From Sphingomonas sp. (GTDB lineage: Bacteria > Pseudomonadota > Alphaproteobacteria > Sphingomonadales > Sphingomonadaceae): a stretch of 64,000 nt of DNA. Positions 40,104-49,612 of this stretch are shown one piece after another (the stretch's first letter is position 1; every line of letters begins with the position of its first letter). Location: assembly GCA_013816595.1 (NCBI GenBank), contig JACDEB010000002.1, positions 1 through 64,000 on the forward strand. The letters run 5' to 3'. The translations under genes were made by a program, and so were the position numbers. Below the pieces are notes generated by a model, which searched no databases, had not been told where the DNA came from, and saw nothing but the letters and a program-made list of their open reading frames with translations.

Positions 40104-42147
40104 GAAGGACCCTGGCCGGGTGTCCGCCAAGGTCGACTGGCGCGAGGTCGCTCGGGTCGTTCTCACCAGCCGCGAGATGGACCGGATCGAGGAGGAAGAA
40201 CTCGTTCCGGCCAAGAAGGTGCTCTACCAATTTTCGGCCCGCGGCCACGATCTGGCGCAGGTCCTGCTCGGACTGCAGCTCAAGGACGGCGATGCCGCCT
40301 GCGGCTATTATCGCTCGCGGCCTTTGCTACTCGCGCTCGGTGTCTCGCTCGCCGATGCGCTCGGCAGCGGGATGGGCTTGGCCGGCGGCTATTCCGACGG
40401 GCGCGACATCGGCGTGGTGTTCAATTACCCGAACCCCGGCGGGGCTCACGCGCTTCCGATGTGCGGCGGGGTCGGCGCTCAATATACGCCGGCGGCGGGT
40501 TGGGCGCAGGCGATCGATTACAAGACCAAAGTGTTGGGCGAGGGTCCCGATGATGCCATCGCGCTGGTCCTTGGGGGCGATGCGAGCTGCGCTACCGGTG
40601 GATTTTGGTCCGCGCTAACAATTGCAACGACGCAACAATTGCCGCTGCTCATTTACGTCGAGGATAATGGCTACGGCATTTCGGTGACGTCGGATTATCA
40701 GACTCCTGGCCGCGACATCGCCGCCAATCTCGCCAGCTTCAGCGGTCTGAAAATCCTCAACGGCGACGGCACCGATCCGCACGAAGCCGCCCGGCTGGTC
40801 GCCGAAGCCGTGACCTATGTCCGGACCCAGCGCGCGCCGCTGCTGCTGCGCGTAACCGTGCCGCGGCTTGAAGGTCACAGCTTCCAGGATACGCAGACCT
40901 ACAAGTCCGAAGCCGAGATTGCGGCGGAATGGGCGCGCGATCCTTTGCCCAAACTCAAGACGTTTTGCGCCGGCCTCCAGCTCGGCGAGGAGCAATGGGG
41001 CGAGATCGAGCGCCGTGTCGAATGGGAAGTCGACGCCGCCCGGGCAGAAGCCGAAGGGCGGGGAATCGCCGACCCCGAGCAGGTCGAGCGCCACGTCTTC
41101 TTCGATGGCCAAATGAGCCAGATCGGCGGCAATGCCGGCCTCTCGCTCGACGGCACCAGCAGCGATCCCGCGCCCGACGGTCAGCGCATCAACATGGTCA
41201 CCGCGATCCGCCGGGTGATCGAGCAAGAGCTTCAGGCCAATCCCAAAATGCTCGTGTTCGGCGAGGATGTCGGACCCAAGGGCGGAGTCCATGCGGTGAC
41301 GCTTGGCCTTCAGGACAAGTTCGGAGTCGAACGCGTGTTCGACACCTCGCTCAATGAGGAAGGCATTGTCGGCCGGGCGGTCGGAATGGCGCTCGCCGGT
41401 TTGTTGCCCGTCCCCGAAATCCAGTTCCGCAAATATGCCGAGCCGGCGACCGAACAGATCCACGATTGCGGGACGATGCGCTGGCGCACCGCCAACCGCT
41501 TCGCGGCGCCGATGGTGCTGCGCGTGCCGGGTGGCTTCTTCAAATGCGGCGACCCGTGGCATTCGATGACCAATGAGGTCGAATTCGTCCACAATCCGGG
41601 GTGGAAAGTGGCGGTTCCGAGCAATGCCGAGGACGCGGTCGGACTGCTCCGGATGAGCCTTCGCGGCCACGACCCGGTGATCTTTTTCGAACATCGCGCA
41701 ATGCTCGACGACATCTGGGCGCGGCGGCCGTGGCCGGGCAACCATTTCGTGCTCGAATTCGGGCGGGCGAACAAGACCCGCGAGGGCAATCAAATCACCA
41801 TCGTCACCTGGGGCGCGATGGTCCCGCGCTGCGAGGCCGCTGCGGACGGGATCAGCGCCGATGTCATCGACCTGCGCAGCCTCAATCCGTGGGACCGCGA
41901 CATGGTCCTCGACAGCGTCCGCCGGACCCGTCGCTGCCTGATCGTGCACGAGGATTTGCGCACCGGAGGCTTTGGTGCGGAGATCGCCGCGGTCGTCGCC
42001 GACGAGGCCTTCCTCGATCTCGACGCACCGGTCGCCCGCGTGACCATGCCCGATATCCCCAGCCCGCATCATCCCAAATTGATGGAATGGACGGTGCCCT
42101 CAGTCGCCCGAATCCGCGCCGAAATCGACCGGCTGGTGGGGTTTTGA
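40096..42147 (+). CDS. 2-oxoacid dehydrogenase E1, fused alpha-beta (ThDP-dependent)
   Basis: E1 alpha GGDASCATGGFWSALTIATTQQLPLLIYVEDNGYGIS; E1 beta NMVTAIRRVIEQELQANPKMLVFGEDVGPKGGVHAVT. Confidence 0.92.
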   Translation: MAEKDPGRVSAKVDWREVARVVLTSREMDRIEEEELVPAKKVLYQFSARGHDLAQVLLGLQLKDGDAACGYYRSRPLLLALGVSLADALGSGMGLAGGYSDGRDIGVVFNYPNPGGAHALPMCGGVGAQYTPAAGWAQAIDYKTKVLGEGPDDAIALVLGGDASCATGGFWSALTIATTQQLPLLIYVEDNGYGISVTSDYQTPGRDIAANLASFSGLKILNGDGTDPHEAARLVAEAVTYVRTQRAPLLLRVTVPRLEGHSFQDTQTYKSEAEIAAEWARDPLPKLKTFCAGLQLGEEQWGEIERRVEWEVDAARAEAEGRGIADPEQVERHVFFDGQMSQIGGNAGLSLDGTSSDPAPDGQRINMVTAIRRVIEQELQANPKMLVFGEDVGPKGGVHAVTLGLQDKFGVERVFDTSLNEEGIVGRAVGMALAGLLPVPEIQFRKYAEPATEQIHDCGTMRWRTANRFAAPMVLRVPGGFFKCGDPWHSMTNEVEFVHNPGWKVAVPSNAEDAVGLLRMSLRGHDPVIFFEHRAMLDDIWARRPWPGNHFVLEFGRANKTREGNQITIVTWGAMVPRCEAAADGISADVIDLRSLNPWDRDMVLDSVRRTRRCLIVHEDLRTGGFGAEIAAVVADEAFLDLDAPVARVTMPDIPSPHHPKLMEWTVPSVARIRAEIDRLVGF

Positions 42148-42151
42148 CTCC

Positions 42152-43315
42152 ATGATCGAAGTCCGCGTCCCGGATGAACAGGAAGGCACCAAAGCGGTCG
42201 TCCGTGCCTGGCTCAAGCAGATTGGCGACACCGTCGCGATCAATGACCCGTTGGTTGAGCTCGAAACCGACAAGGTCACCCAGGAGGTTCCGGCACCGGC
42301 GGCGGGGGTGCTGTGCGAGATATTGCTCGACACCGACGCCGAGGCGGTCCCCGGCGCGCTGCTCGGGCGGATTGATGCTGGCCGTTCCCCAGCAAAGGCC
42401 GGGGTCCAGGAGGCGAAGCCTTCCACTGCGATACGTGAAGCGCCCGCTGGCGCTCCTGAACTCCGGCCTTCGCTGGGGAACGAGACCCGCCTCTCTCCCT
42501 CGGTCAAACGCGCGCTTCAGCAGCATGGTATCGACCCCGCGCGGCTGACCGGCACCGGCCGCTCAGGGCGGATCACGCGCGAAGATGTCGACCGCGCGCT
42601 GGCTGGCGGGGCGATACCCGCGACGGCTTCGCCCGGCGACATCCCGCACGATCGGATGCGACTCAAGATCGCCGAAAATATGGTCCGCGCGATGACCGAC
42701 GCGCCGCATGTCACGGCGCTGTTCGAAGCCGATTTCTCAGCCATCGCTGCGCATAAAGCGGCGCTCGCGGCCGCGGGCAACAGGCTCAGCTACACCGCAT
42801 TCATCGTCAAAGCCGCCGCCGAAGCCATGGCCGCCGCTCCGGCGATCAACGGTCGGTGGGAGGAAGACCGAATCGCGGTCTCGCCGACCATCGACATCGG
42901 GGTCGGCACCGCGCTTGGCGACAAGGGACTGGTTGTCCCGGTGGTCAAGGACGCGGGCGGGCTCAGCCTCGCTCAGATCGGCACCCGGCTCGACGACCTC
43001 ACGACCCGCGCCCGCGACGGCAAACTGACCGGCGCCGATGTGTCGGGCGGAAGCTTCACCATTTCCAACCACGGCGTGTCGGGCAGCCTGCTCGCGGCGC
43101 CGATCATCATCCATCAGGGCCAGGCCGCGATCCTCGGAATCGGCAAGCTCCAAAAGCGCGCCGTGGTGCGCTCGGTCGACGGCGCCGACGCCATCGTCAT
43201 CCGGCCGATGGCCTATGTCACCCTGACCATCGACCACCGCGTCGTCGATGGCCACCAGACCAACGCCTGGCTGACCCGCTTCGTCGAAATCCTGGAGACC
43301 TGGCCAGCGGCCTGA
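42152..43315 (+). CDS. Dihydrolipoamide acyltransferase (2-oxoacid dehydrogenase E2)
   Basis: Lipoyl domain [20 protein letters not shown]3-binding domain [14 protein letters not shown]; catalytic [12 protein letters not shown]. Confidence 0.93.
   Translation: MIEVRVPDEQEGTKAVVRAWLKQIGDTVAINDPLVELETDKVTQEVPAPAAGVLCEILLDTDAEAVPGALLGRIDAGRSPAKAGVQEAKPSTAIREAPAGAPELRPSLGNETRLSPSVKRALQQHGIDPARLTGTGRSGRITREDVDRALAGGAIPATASPGDIPHDRMRLKIAENMVRAMTDAPHVTALFEADFSAIAAHKAALAAAGNRLSYTAFIVKAAAEAMAAAPAINGRWEEDRIAVSPTIDIGVGTALGDKGLVVPVVKDAGGLSLAQIGTRLDDLTTRARDGKLTGADVSGGSFTISNHGVSGSLLAAPIIIHQGQAAILGIGKLQKRAVVRSVDGADAIVIRPMAYVTLTIDHRVVDGHQTNAWLTRFVEILETWPAA
42384..42481. repeat. Palindromic repeat element inside the E2 coding sequence
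   Basis: gttccccagcaaaggccggggtcca ... actccggccttcgctggggaac inverted arms of about 22 nt. Confidence 0.85.
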
Positions 43316-43335
43316 ACCTTCGCCGCAGCGGCTAA

Positions 43336-43412
<77 letters not shown>

Positions 43413-43438
43413 GCGATGAGCGCGCGGCTTAGCCGTGA

Positions 43439-44530
43439 CTAGCCGGAGCGGCAAGACGGGTCGAGAAAGCTGGCCAGCGCCCGGTGGAGTTGGAGCCGCT
43501 TCGATCCGACCAGCATTCCGACATGCCCCGACGCAATCGACTCGGTTGGACCCTTTGGCGCGGTCGCCGCGGGGGCGATGCGATCGCTGCCGGCGGTGAG
43601 GTTGAGCAGCGGCACCTCCAGCCGCTCGCTCACCAACGTGCCGCCGACGCGCCATTGGCCCTGGCCCGGCAGATCGGCGCCGAACATGCGCTCGATCAAC
43701 TCCTCGGCAGCGGGGAGGGGCAGCGCCTCGCCCTCATTCGCCCAATCTTCCAGCGCGACGAAGCGCCGGGCCTGGGCGCTTGCGGGATCGAGAGTGTCGA
43801 AATCGGCGAATTTGGCGACGGTGCGCAACGGGTCGAGCGACCAGAAGGCCGCTTGCAGCAATTCCATCGGCAAGGCGCCGAGCGCTTCGGCGCTGGCCCG
43901 GCTGTGCGCCCACAGATTTTCCAGCCCGATGCGCGAATCCTTGGGATAAGCGCCGAAATGCCACGGCCCGGCGAGGTTCGCGACGCGCTCGGCTGGAACC
44001 AGATTGGCGGCGGCAATCGCCATCGTCCCGCCAAGACAATAGCCGATCAGCGCCGGGCACTCGCCGATCGCGCGGATCAACGGCACCAATATCTGCTCGA
44101 CATGGCCCGAAACGCTGAGATCGCGGCGTTCATCGGCCGCGCCCCAATCCAGCAGCAGCACGCGCCGCCCCATTCCGATGACAGCTCCGGCAAGCGAGGT
44201 TTCATCGTCGAGGTCGAGGATCCGCGGCGGATTGATCAGCGACGGCACGAGCACCGCAACAGGCCCGCTGCCGCCGTGATCGCGCAGGCACGCACCGCCG
44301 ATTCGCGCCGCTTCGGGCAGCGTCGGCCGGGCCGGGCCGCGTTCGGCCTGTTCGTAAGCGCGCAAGCCGGCCAGCGCTTTGCGCGCGAGTTGCGGGTCAT
44401 CTTCGCCGGCCTTTCGGACAAGCTCAAGGAACAGCGGCAACGGGCGCGGCGCGCGCTCGCTGTGCGGTTCATGTTGCAGCGCACACTTGTCTGCTATTAG
44501 ATCGCCTTTCGTATTGCTGGAGCTTTTCAT
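43439..44530 (-). CDS. PhaC-like alpha/beta hydrolase
   Basis: [41 protein letters not shown], nucleophile GYCLGGTMA. Confidence 0.78.
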   Translation of the reverse strand: MKSSSNTKGDLIADKCALQHEPHSERAPRPLPLFLELVRKAGEDDPQLARKALAGLRAYEQAERGPARPTLPEAARIGGACLRDHGGSGPVAVLVPSLINPPRILDLDDETSLAGAVIGMGRRVLLLDWGAADERRDLSVSGHVEQILVPLIRAIGECPALIGYCLGGTMAIAAANLVPAERVANLAGPWHFGAYPKDSRIGLENLWAHSRASAEALGALPMELLQAAFWSLDPLRTVAKFADFDTLDPASAQARRFVALEDWANEGEALPLPAAEELIERMFGADLPGQGQWRVGGTLVSERLEVPLLNLTAGSDRIAPAATAPKGPTESIASGHVGMLVGSKRLQLHRALASFLDPSCRSG

Positions 44531-45068
44531 GGCCAAATCATCGGACAAGGTGACAATCAAGAAATACGCCAACCGGCGGCTTTATGACACGGAAAGTTCG
44601 GCATACATCACGCTCGACCGATTGGCGCAAATGGTCCGCGACGGGCGCGAGTTCGAGGTGGTCGACGCCAAGAGCGGCGATGACATCACCCGTCACGTGC
44701 TGACGCAGATCATCGTCGATGAGGAAGCGCGCGGCTCGACCATGCTGCCGCTCAATTTCCTCAAACAGATCATCGGTCTCTACGGCAATTCGATGCAGAA
44801 CTTCGTGCCTCAATATCTCGAGGCTGCAATGGATGCGTTGAAGCGCAACCAAAGCGCCGCGCGCGATGCCTTTGGCGCCAATATGTTCGCCGAAATCGCC
44901 AAGAAGAATATGACGATGTTCGAGGAAGCGGCGCAGGCACTACGCGGCAAGCCGATGGGCAATGCCGATCCCAAATCCGAACCCGCGGCCGCGCCCAAAG
45001 ACGACATGGGCGCGCTTCGTGCGGAACTTGCCGCGCTTCAGGCCAAAGTCGACAAGCTGGGCCGTTGA
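44529..45068 (+). CDS. phaR: Polyhydroxyalkanoate synthesis repressor PhaR
   Basis: VTIKKYANRRLYDTESSAYITLDRLAQMVRDGREFEVVDAKSGDDITRHVLTQII. Confidence 0.96.
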   Translation: MAKSSDKVTIKKYANRRLYDTESSAYITLDRLAQMVRDGREFEVVDAKSGDDITRHVLTQIIVDEEARGSTMLPLNFLKQIIGLYGNSMQNFVPQYLEAAMDALKRNQSAARDAFGANMFAEIAKKNMTMFEEAAQALRGKPMGNADPKSEPAAAPKDDMGALRAELAALQAKVDKLGR

Positions 45069-45070
45069 TC

Positions 45071-45550
45071 ATGCGTTTATGGTGTGCGTCGACTGCGGCT
45101 CTGGTTCTTCCCTGCTCGGCATTTGCGCAGTCGCCCGCGCCGACCACCGTCCAGCCCGCTTATGATTACAGCATCGCCAATCCGGTTGCCGGACGCTGGC
45201 ATTATGCCCCGACCACCACCGGCAGCGCGGCCAGCTTTGGCGATGGCGCGGCGCGCCCGCTGCTGACCCTGACGTGCGTCCGGTCGATCCGGCGCATCAG
45301 CATTGCTCGCCCGGCGCTTGGTGCGGCGCCATATTTGATGGTGTGGACCAGCGCCGAACGTCGCAACGTGCCGGCCAGTTTCAATCCCGCGACCGGCCTC
45401 ATCAGCGCTGATCTTGGCGCCTACGACCGATTGTTCGATTCGCTCGCCTTCAGCCGCGGCCGATTAGCGATCGGGCCAAGCAACGCCGGCGCATTGGTGG
45501 CGCCGGTGTGGCCCGACATCATCCGAGTTATTGAGGATTGCCGCAGCTGA
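45071..45550 (+). CDS. Hypothetical secreted protein
   Basis: Signal peptide MRLWCASTAALVLPCSAFAQSP; YDYSIANPVAGRWHYAPTTTGSAASFGD. Confidence 0.7.
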   Translation: MRLWCASTAALVLPCSAFAQSPAPTTVQPAYDYSIANPVAGRWHYAPTTTGSAASFGDGAARPLLTLTCVRSIRRISIARPALGAAPYLMVWTSAERRNVPASFNPATGLISADLGAYDRLFDSLAFSRGRLAIGPSNAGALVAPVWPDIIRVIEDCRS

Positions 45551-45660
45551 ACCAGGGCCTGGTTCGGGCAAGCGCAAGAGAATTGCCGATTATTCACCTC
45601 ATTTCAAGTCTTGAAAGTGCGGCCAATCCGACTCATCATGGTATTCGCAATCACGCAGCG

Positions 45661-45806
45661 AAAGGAGGTGATCCGATGTCTCATGGTTCAGCAGAGAGGT
45701 CGGAGGAGGTCGTTCGTAGGCGCTAGGCGCTGGCGAATGGTTGGCACCTCCTTCCGCTGACCATGTCGAAGGGCATCGCTGCTGAGCAGCGGTGCCCTTT
45801 AACATG
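45661..45806 (+). ncRNA. Candidate riboregulator / sRNA: SD element, mini-ORF, internal anti-SD, terminal hairpin
   Basis: aaaggaggtgatcc (45661-45674); cacctcctt (45745-45753); hairpin aagggcatcgctgct...agcagcggtgccctt within 45762..45806. Confidence 0.55.
45676..45726 (+). CDS. 16-aa mini-ORF MSHGSAERSEEVVRRR
   Basis: ATG 5 nt after a near-complete SD AAAGGAGGTG; terminates TAG. Confidence 0.5.
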   Translation: MSHGSAERSEEVVRRR

Positions 45807-45890
45807 TCTGGTTTTTGCGCGCCGCAACGGGCATTAGGGATCTTGTTACGGTTTTGAAGTGTTCTTTCTTGCGCAACAGGGAGCGAATTC

Positions 45891-46457
45891 ATGGCGAAAA
45901 CCACGACTAAACGGACCATTAGGACGGCCACCAAAAAATCGCCGTCGAAAGCCAAGCCGAAAACCCGCAGCCCGGCGAAGTCGAAAAAGAGCAGCACCGT
46001 CGACAAGATCGCCAAGGCGGCGATGAGCAAGGAAATGCTCGCCGCCGGACTCACCGCGGCGGCAGCGGCGATTGCCGCAAGCCCCAAGGCCCGCAAAGCC
46101 ATTCGCGACGCCGGCATGGATGCCGCTGATACTGCTTCCAGTGCTGCATCGAGCATGATGTCGAGCGCCACCAAATTGGGTGCGCTGATCGCCGAAGCGG
46201 TGGCCGATGCCGCACAGCGCGTGATGTCGGGCAAATGGGCCGAGGATCTGCCCGGAATGCCGCAACGTGGGACAAGCCGCAGCGCAGCGAAGAAGCCCGC
46301 CGCGCGCAAGAAAACGGCGACTCGCAAAAAACCCGCTGCTCGCAAAAAGACGGCGGCGAAAATCGGGGCCGCGTCGACTGCCAGAAAATCGCCGGCGAAA
46401 AAGCGCTCGACCGCGCGCAAGCCGGCGGCGCGCAAAGCGGCACCCAAGACGCCGTAA
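45891..46457 (+). CDS. Histone H1-like / AAKP-type basic-tailed protein
   Basis: Lys-rich N-terminal tail, Ala-rich helical core, C-terminal KKPAARKKTATRKKPAARKKTAAK repeats. Confidence 0.7.
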   Translation: MAKTTTKRTIRTATKKSPSKAKPKTRSPAKSKKSSTVDKIAKAAMSKEMLAAGLTAAAAAIAASPKARKAIRDAGMDAADTASSAASSMMSSATKLGALIAEAVADAAQRVMSGKWAEDLPGMPQRGTSRSAAKKPAARKKTATRKKPAARKKTAAKIGAASTARKSPAKKRSTARKPAARKAAPKTP

Positions 46458-46468
46458 CGTTAACGTTT

Positions 46469-48250
46469 CTACGCGGCGCGATGCTCGAACTGGAGTCGGG
46501 CGAGCCGCGCGTAGAGCCCGCCTTCGGCGCTGAGGCTGGAATGTGTTCCTTCCTCGACGATCTTGCCGTGGTCCATGACCACGATCCGGTCGGCGGCGCG
46601 GACCGTCGCTAGGCGGTGGGCGATGACGATGGTGGTGCGGTCGGCCATCAACCGGTCGAGCGCGTCCTGGACCAGGCGCTCGCTTTCGGCGTCGAGCGCC
46701 GAGGTCGCTTCGTCGAGCAACAGCAAGGGTGCATCGCGGAGCAGCGCCCGGGCGATCGCGATGCGCTGGCGCTGTCCGCCCGACAGGCGCGCGCCCCCTT
46801 CGCCCATGATGGTGTCGAGTCCGTCGGGCAGCTTGCGCAGGAATTCTTCGGCATGGGCGTCGCTCGACGCCTTCCACAATTGTTCGTCGCTGGCGTCCCA
46901 ATTGCCATAGCGCAGATTGTCGCGAGCAGTCCCGGCGAACAAGGATGTGTCCTGCGGGACCATTGCGATGCGCTGGCGGATGTCGGCCGGGTCGGCGTCT
47001 TTCAAATCGACTCCGTCCATCAGCACCCGGCCGTTCTGCGGGTCGTAAAAGCGCTCGGCGAGCTGGAACAAGGTGGTCTTTCCGGCGCCCGACGGACCGA
47101 CCAGTGCGAGCCGTTCGCGGGGTCGTACCGAAAGGCTGAAATCGTCCAGCGCCGAAGTTTCCTTGCGCGTCGGATAATGGAAGGTGACATGGTCGAACGA
47201 CAGTTCGCCGCGTGGCGGGTCGGGTAGCGCGGCGGGATTGGCGGGGGCCTCGATGTCGGGCTTTGCGTCGAGCAATTCGCCGAGCCGTTCCGACGCCCCC
47301 GATGCGCGCAGAAGGTCGCCATAGACTTCGGATAAGGCCCCGAACGCACCGGCGAGCAGTCCGCCGTAGAGCACGAACGCGGCGATCGTCCCGCCGCTCA
47401 TCCGCCCGGCGGAAACGTCGATCGCGCCCTGCCAGATGATCATGATGATCGCTCCGAACAGCAGGAAAATGACGATCGCGGTCATGATCGCTCGAAGGAA
47501 CATGCGTTTCTTGGCGGTCGAGAAGACGCGTTCGACCGAGTCGGTGAAGCGAAGTGTCTCGCGGCCCTGCTGGTTGAACGCCTGGACGATCTTCATCGCT
47601 CCGAGCACTTCGCTGGTGACTGCTCCGACATCGGCGATCCGGTCCTGGCTCTGGATCGAGATGGCACGGACCTTGCGCCCGACGATGGTGATCGGGATCA
47701 CGACCAGCGGAACGCCGAGCAGGAGCATCGCGGCGAGCTTGGGCGAAAGCGCGAACAGGATGATGATGCACGCCGTGCCCATGACCAGGTTGCGCAGAGC
47801 GACCGACAAGGTGGTGCCGACGACCTGTTCGATGATCGTCGTATCGACCGTGATCCGGCTGGTGATTTCCGCCGGGCGGTTTTCTTCGAAGAAACCGGGC
47901 GAGAGGCGCAGCAGGTTGCGATGCACTGCGAGCCTGATGTCGGCGACGGTGCGCTCACCAAGCCAGGAGACGAAATAGAATCGGGTTGCGGTGGCGATCG
48001 CCATCACCCCGACCAGAAGGAGCAGATATTCGAACCAGCGGGCGATGCTGGGGCCGCTCCCGCCGCCGTTGCCGAAGCCCTTGTCGATGATCAGCTTGAA
48101 CGCATAAGGAACGCCCGAGGTCGCTCCCGCGGCGACTGCCAGCGCCAGTCCGGCAATCGCGATCCGGCCCGGATAGGCCAGTGCGAACGACCACACCATG
48201 CGCAGGTTCTTGAGCGACTTGCCCTTGGGGCGGTTGGGGACGTTGGACAT
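46469..48250 (-). CDS. ABC transporter, fused permease/ATPase (MsbA-like exporter)
   Basis: Walker A GPSGAGKTTLF, signature LSGGQRQRIAIARA, Walker B LLLLDEATSALD. Confidence 0.96.
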   Translation of the reverse strand: MSNVPNRPKGKSLKNLRMVWSFALAYPGRIAIAGLALAVAAGATSGVPYAFKLIIDKGFGNGGGSGPSIARWFEYLLLLVGVMAIATATRFYFVSWLGERTVADIRLAVHRNLLRLSPGFFEENRPAEITSRITVDTTIIEQVVGTTLSVALRNLVMGTACIIILFALSPKLAAMLLLGVPLVVIPITIVGRKVRAISIQSQDRIADVGAVTSEVLGAMKIVQAFNQQGRETLRFTDSVERVFSTAKKRMFLRAIMTAIVIFLLFGAIIMIIWQGAIDVSAGRMSGGTIAAFVLYGGLLAGAFGALSEVYGDLLRASGASERLGELLDAKPDIEAPANPAALPDPPRGELSFDHVTFHYPTRKETSALDDFSLSVRPRERLALVGPSGAGKTTLFQLAERFYDPQNGRVLMDGVDLKDADPADIRQRIAMVPQDTSLFAGTARDNLRYGNWDASDEQLWKASSDAHAEEFLRKLPDGLDTIMGEGGARLSGGQRQRIAIARALLRDAPLLLLDEATSALDAESERLVQDALDRLMADRTTIVIAHRLATVRAADRIVVMDHGKIVEEGTHSSLSAEGGLYARLARLQFEHRAA

Positions 48251-48382
48251 GGTTCACGCGCCTAGCAGTGTGGCTCGCGCGTCTCAATTGCCGCAATGCG
48301 GCTTTTGCACTGCAACATCTGCTTGTCATCGGCCCGAACCACCGCCACATTGGTTTCTTCCCGAAACTGGTGGTGGATGTGG

Positions 48383-49612
48383 ATGCTCTACGACGCATAT
48401 GAAGTTCAGCGCTCACTCCTGACCGGGGCGAGCAGGCTCGCCGGACTCGGGGCTGGCTGGCTCAGCAATCCCGCTAATCCGTTCGCTTATTCCTCCGCCG
48501 GGCCGCTGGTTTCGGCCAGCCTCGAAGTCTTCGCCCATGCCGCCGCGCCGCGCGGCAAGCCCAAATTCGGTATCGACAGCGTGAAAATCGGCCGCAAATC
48601 GGTCGCCGTCCGCGAGCAAACCGCCGTCGCCAAGCCGTTTGGCAACCTCAAGCATTTCGTCAAATCCGGGGTCGCTGCCGGACCGCCGCTGGTCATCGTT
48701 GCGCCGATGAGCGGCCATTATGCGACCTTGTTGCGCGGGACCGTCGAGCGGCTGCTGCCGAAGCAGGACGTCTACATTACAGACTGGGCCGACGCCAAGC
48801 TGGTGCCATCGTCCAAGGGCCGCTTCGATCTCGACGATTATATCGATTATGTGATCGAATTTCTCGATCATGTCGGTCAGACGACCGGCCAGCGCCCGCA
48901 TCTGCTCGCGGTGTGCCAGCCGTCGGTTCCGGCCTTCGCTGCAACCGCGATCATGGCGGCGAACAAGGACCAGTGGCGCCCGGCGACCCTGACCATGATG
49001 GGCGGGCCGATCGACACGCGCGAGGCACCGACCGCGGTCAACACTCTTGCCACCCAGCGGCCGCACAGCTGGTTCCAGCAAAATGTCATCGCCACCGTGC
49101 CGATGATCTACGCCGGTGCCGGACGGAAGGTCTATCCCGGCTTCCTCCAGCTCGCCGGCTTCATGACCATGAACCTCGGGTCGCACCTCATCAGCCATTG
49201 GGAAATGTTCAAGCACCTCGTCGTCGGCGATGATGAAGGCGCCGACGCGACCCGCGACTTCTACGACGAATATCGGTCGGTCTGCGACATGACCGCCGAA
49301 TTCTATTTGCAGACGGTCGATGTAGTTTTTCAGCGCCACTTGCTGCCCAAGGGCAAGCTCAAGCACCGTGGCAAGCTGGTCGATCCAACCGCGATCCGCG
49401 ACACGGCGATCCTGGCCATCGAAGGCGAGCGCGACGATATTTCAGGGATTGGCCAGACCAAGGCCGGACTGACCTTGGCGACCAAGCTGGCGCCGGCCAA
49501 AAAGCAGTATCTGATGGCCAAGGACGTCGGCCATTACGGCATCTTCAACGGCCGCAAATGGCGCGAGATGATCGCCCCCGCGGTCGAGGCATTCATCGCG
49601 AAGAATGGCTAG
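48383..49612 (+). CDS. phaZ: Intracellular polyhydroxyalkanoate depolymerase
   Basis: MLYDAYEVQRSLLTGASRLAG, VYITDWADAKLVP, HLLAVCQPSVPAFAA. Confidence 0.92.
   Translation: MLYDAYEVQRSLLTGASRLAGLGAGWLSNPANPFAYSSAGPLVSASLEVFAHAAAPRGKPKFGIDSVKIGRKSVAVREQTAVAKPFGNLKHFVKSGVAAGPPLVIVAPMSGHYATLLRGTVERLLPKQDVYITDWADAKLVPSSKGRFDLDDYIDYVIEFLDHVGQTTGQRPHLLAVCQPSVPAFAATAIMAANKDQWRPATLTMMGGPIDTREAPTAVNTLATQRPHSWFQQNVIATVPMIYAGAGRKVYPGFLQLAGFMTMNLGSHLISHWEMFKHLVVGDDEGADATRDFYDEYRSVCDMTAEFYLQTVDVVFQRHLLPKGKLKHRGKLVDPTAIRDTAILAIEGERDDISGIGQTKAGLTLATKLAPAKKQYLMAKDVGHYGIFNGRKWREMIAPAVEAFIAKNG

Noticed and set aside
38835-40214. 459-aa minus-strand ORF
   Set aside because: Antisense to the aminotransferase; shadow ORF
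40615-42072. 485-aa minus-strand ORF
   Set aside because: Antisense to the E1 gene; shadow ORF
46267-46450. Independent repeat array in the histone-like gene
   Set aside because: Low-complexity Lys/Ala/Pro codons; explained by the H1-like tail itself
45846-47771. 641-aa minus-strand ORF
   Set aside because: Overlaps the ABC transporter in another frame and is antisense to the histone-like gene; Arg-rich shadow translation
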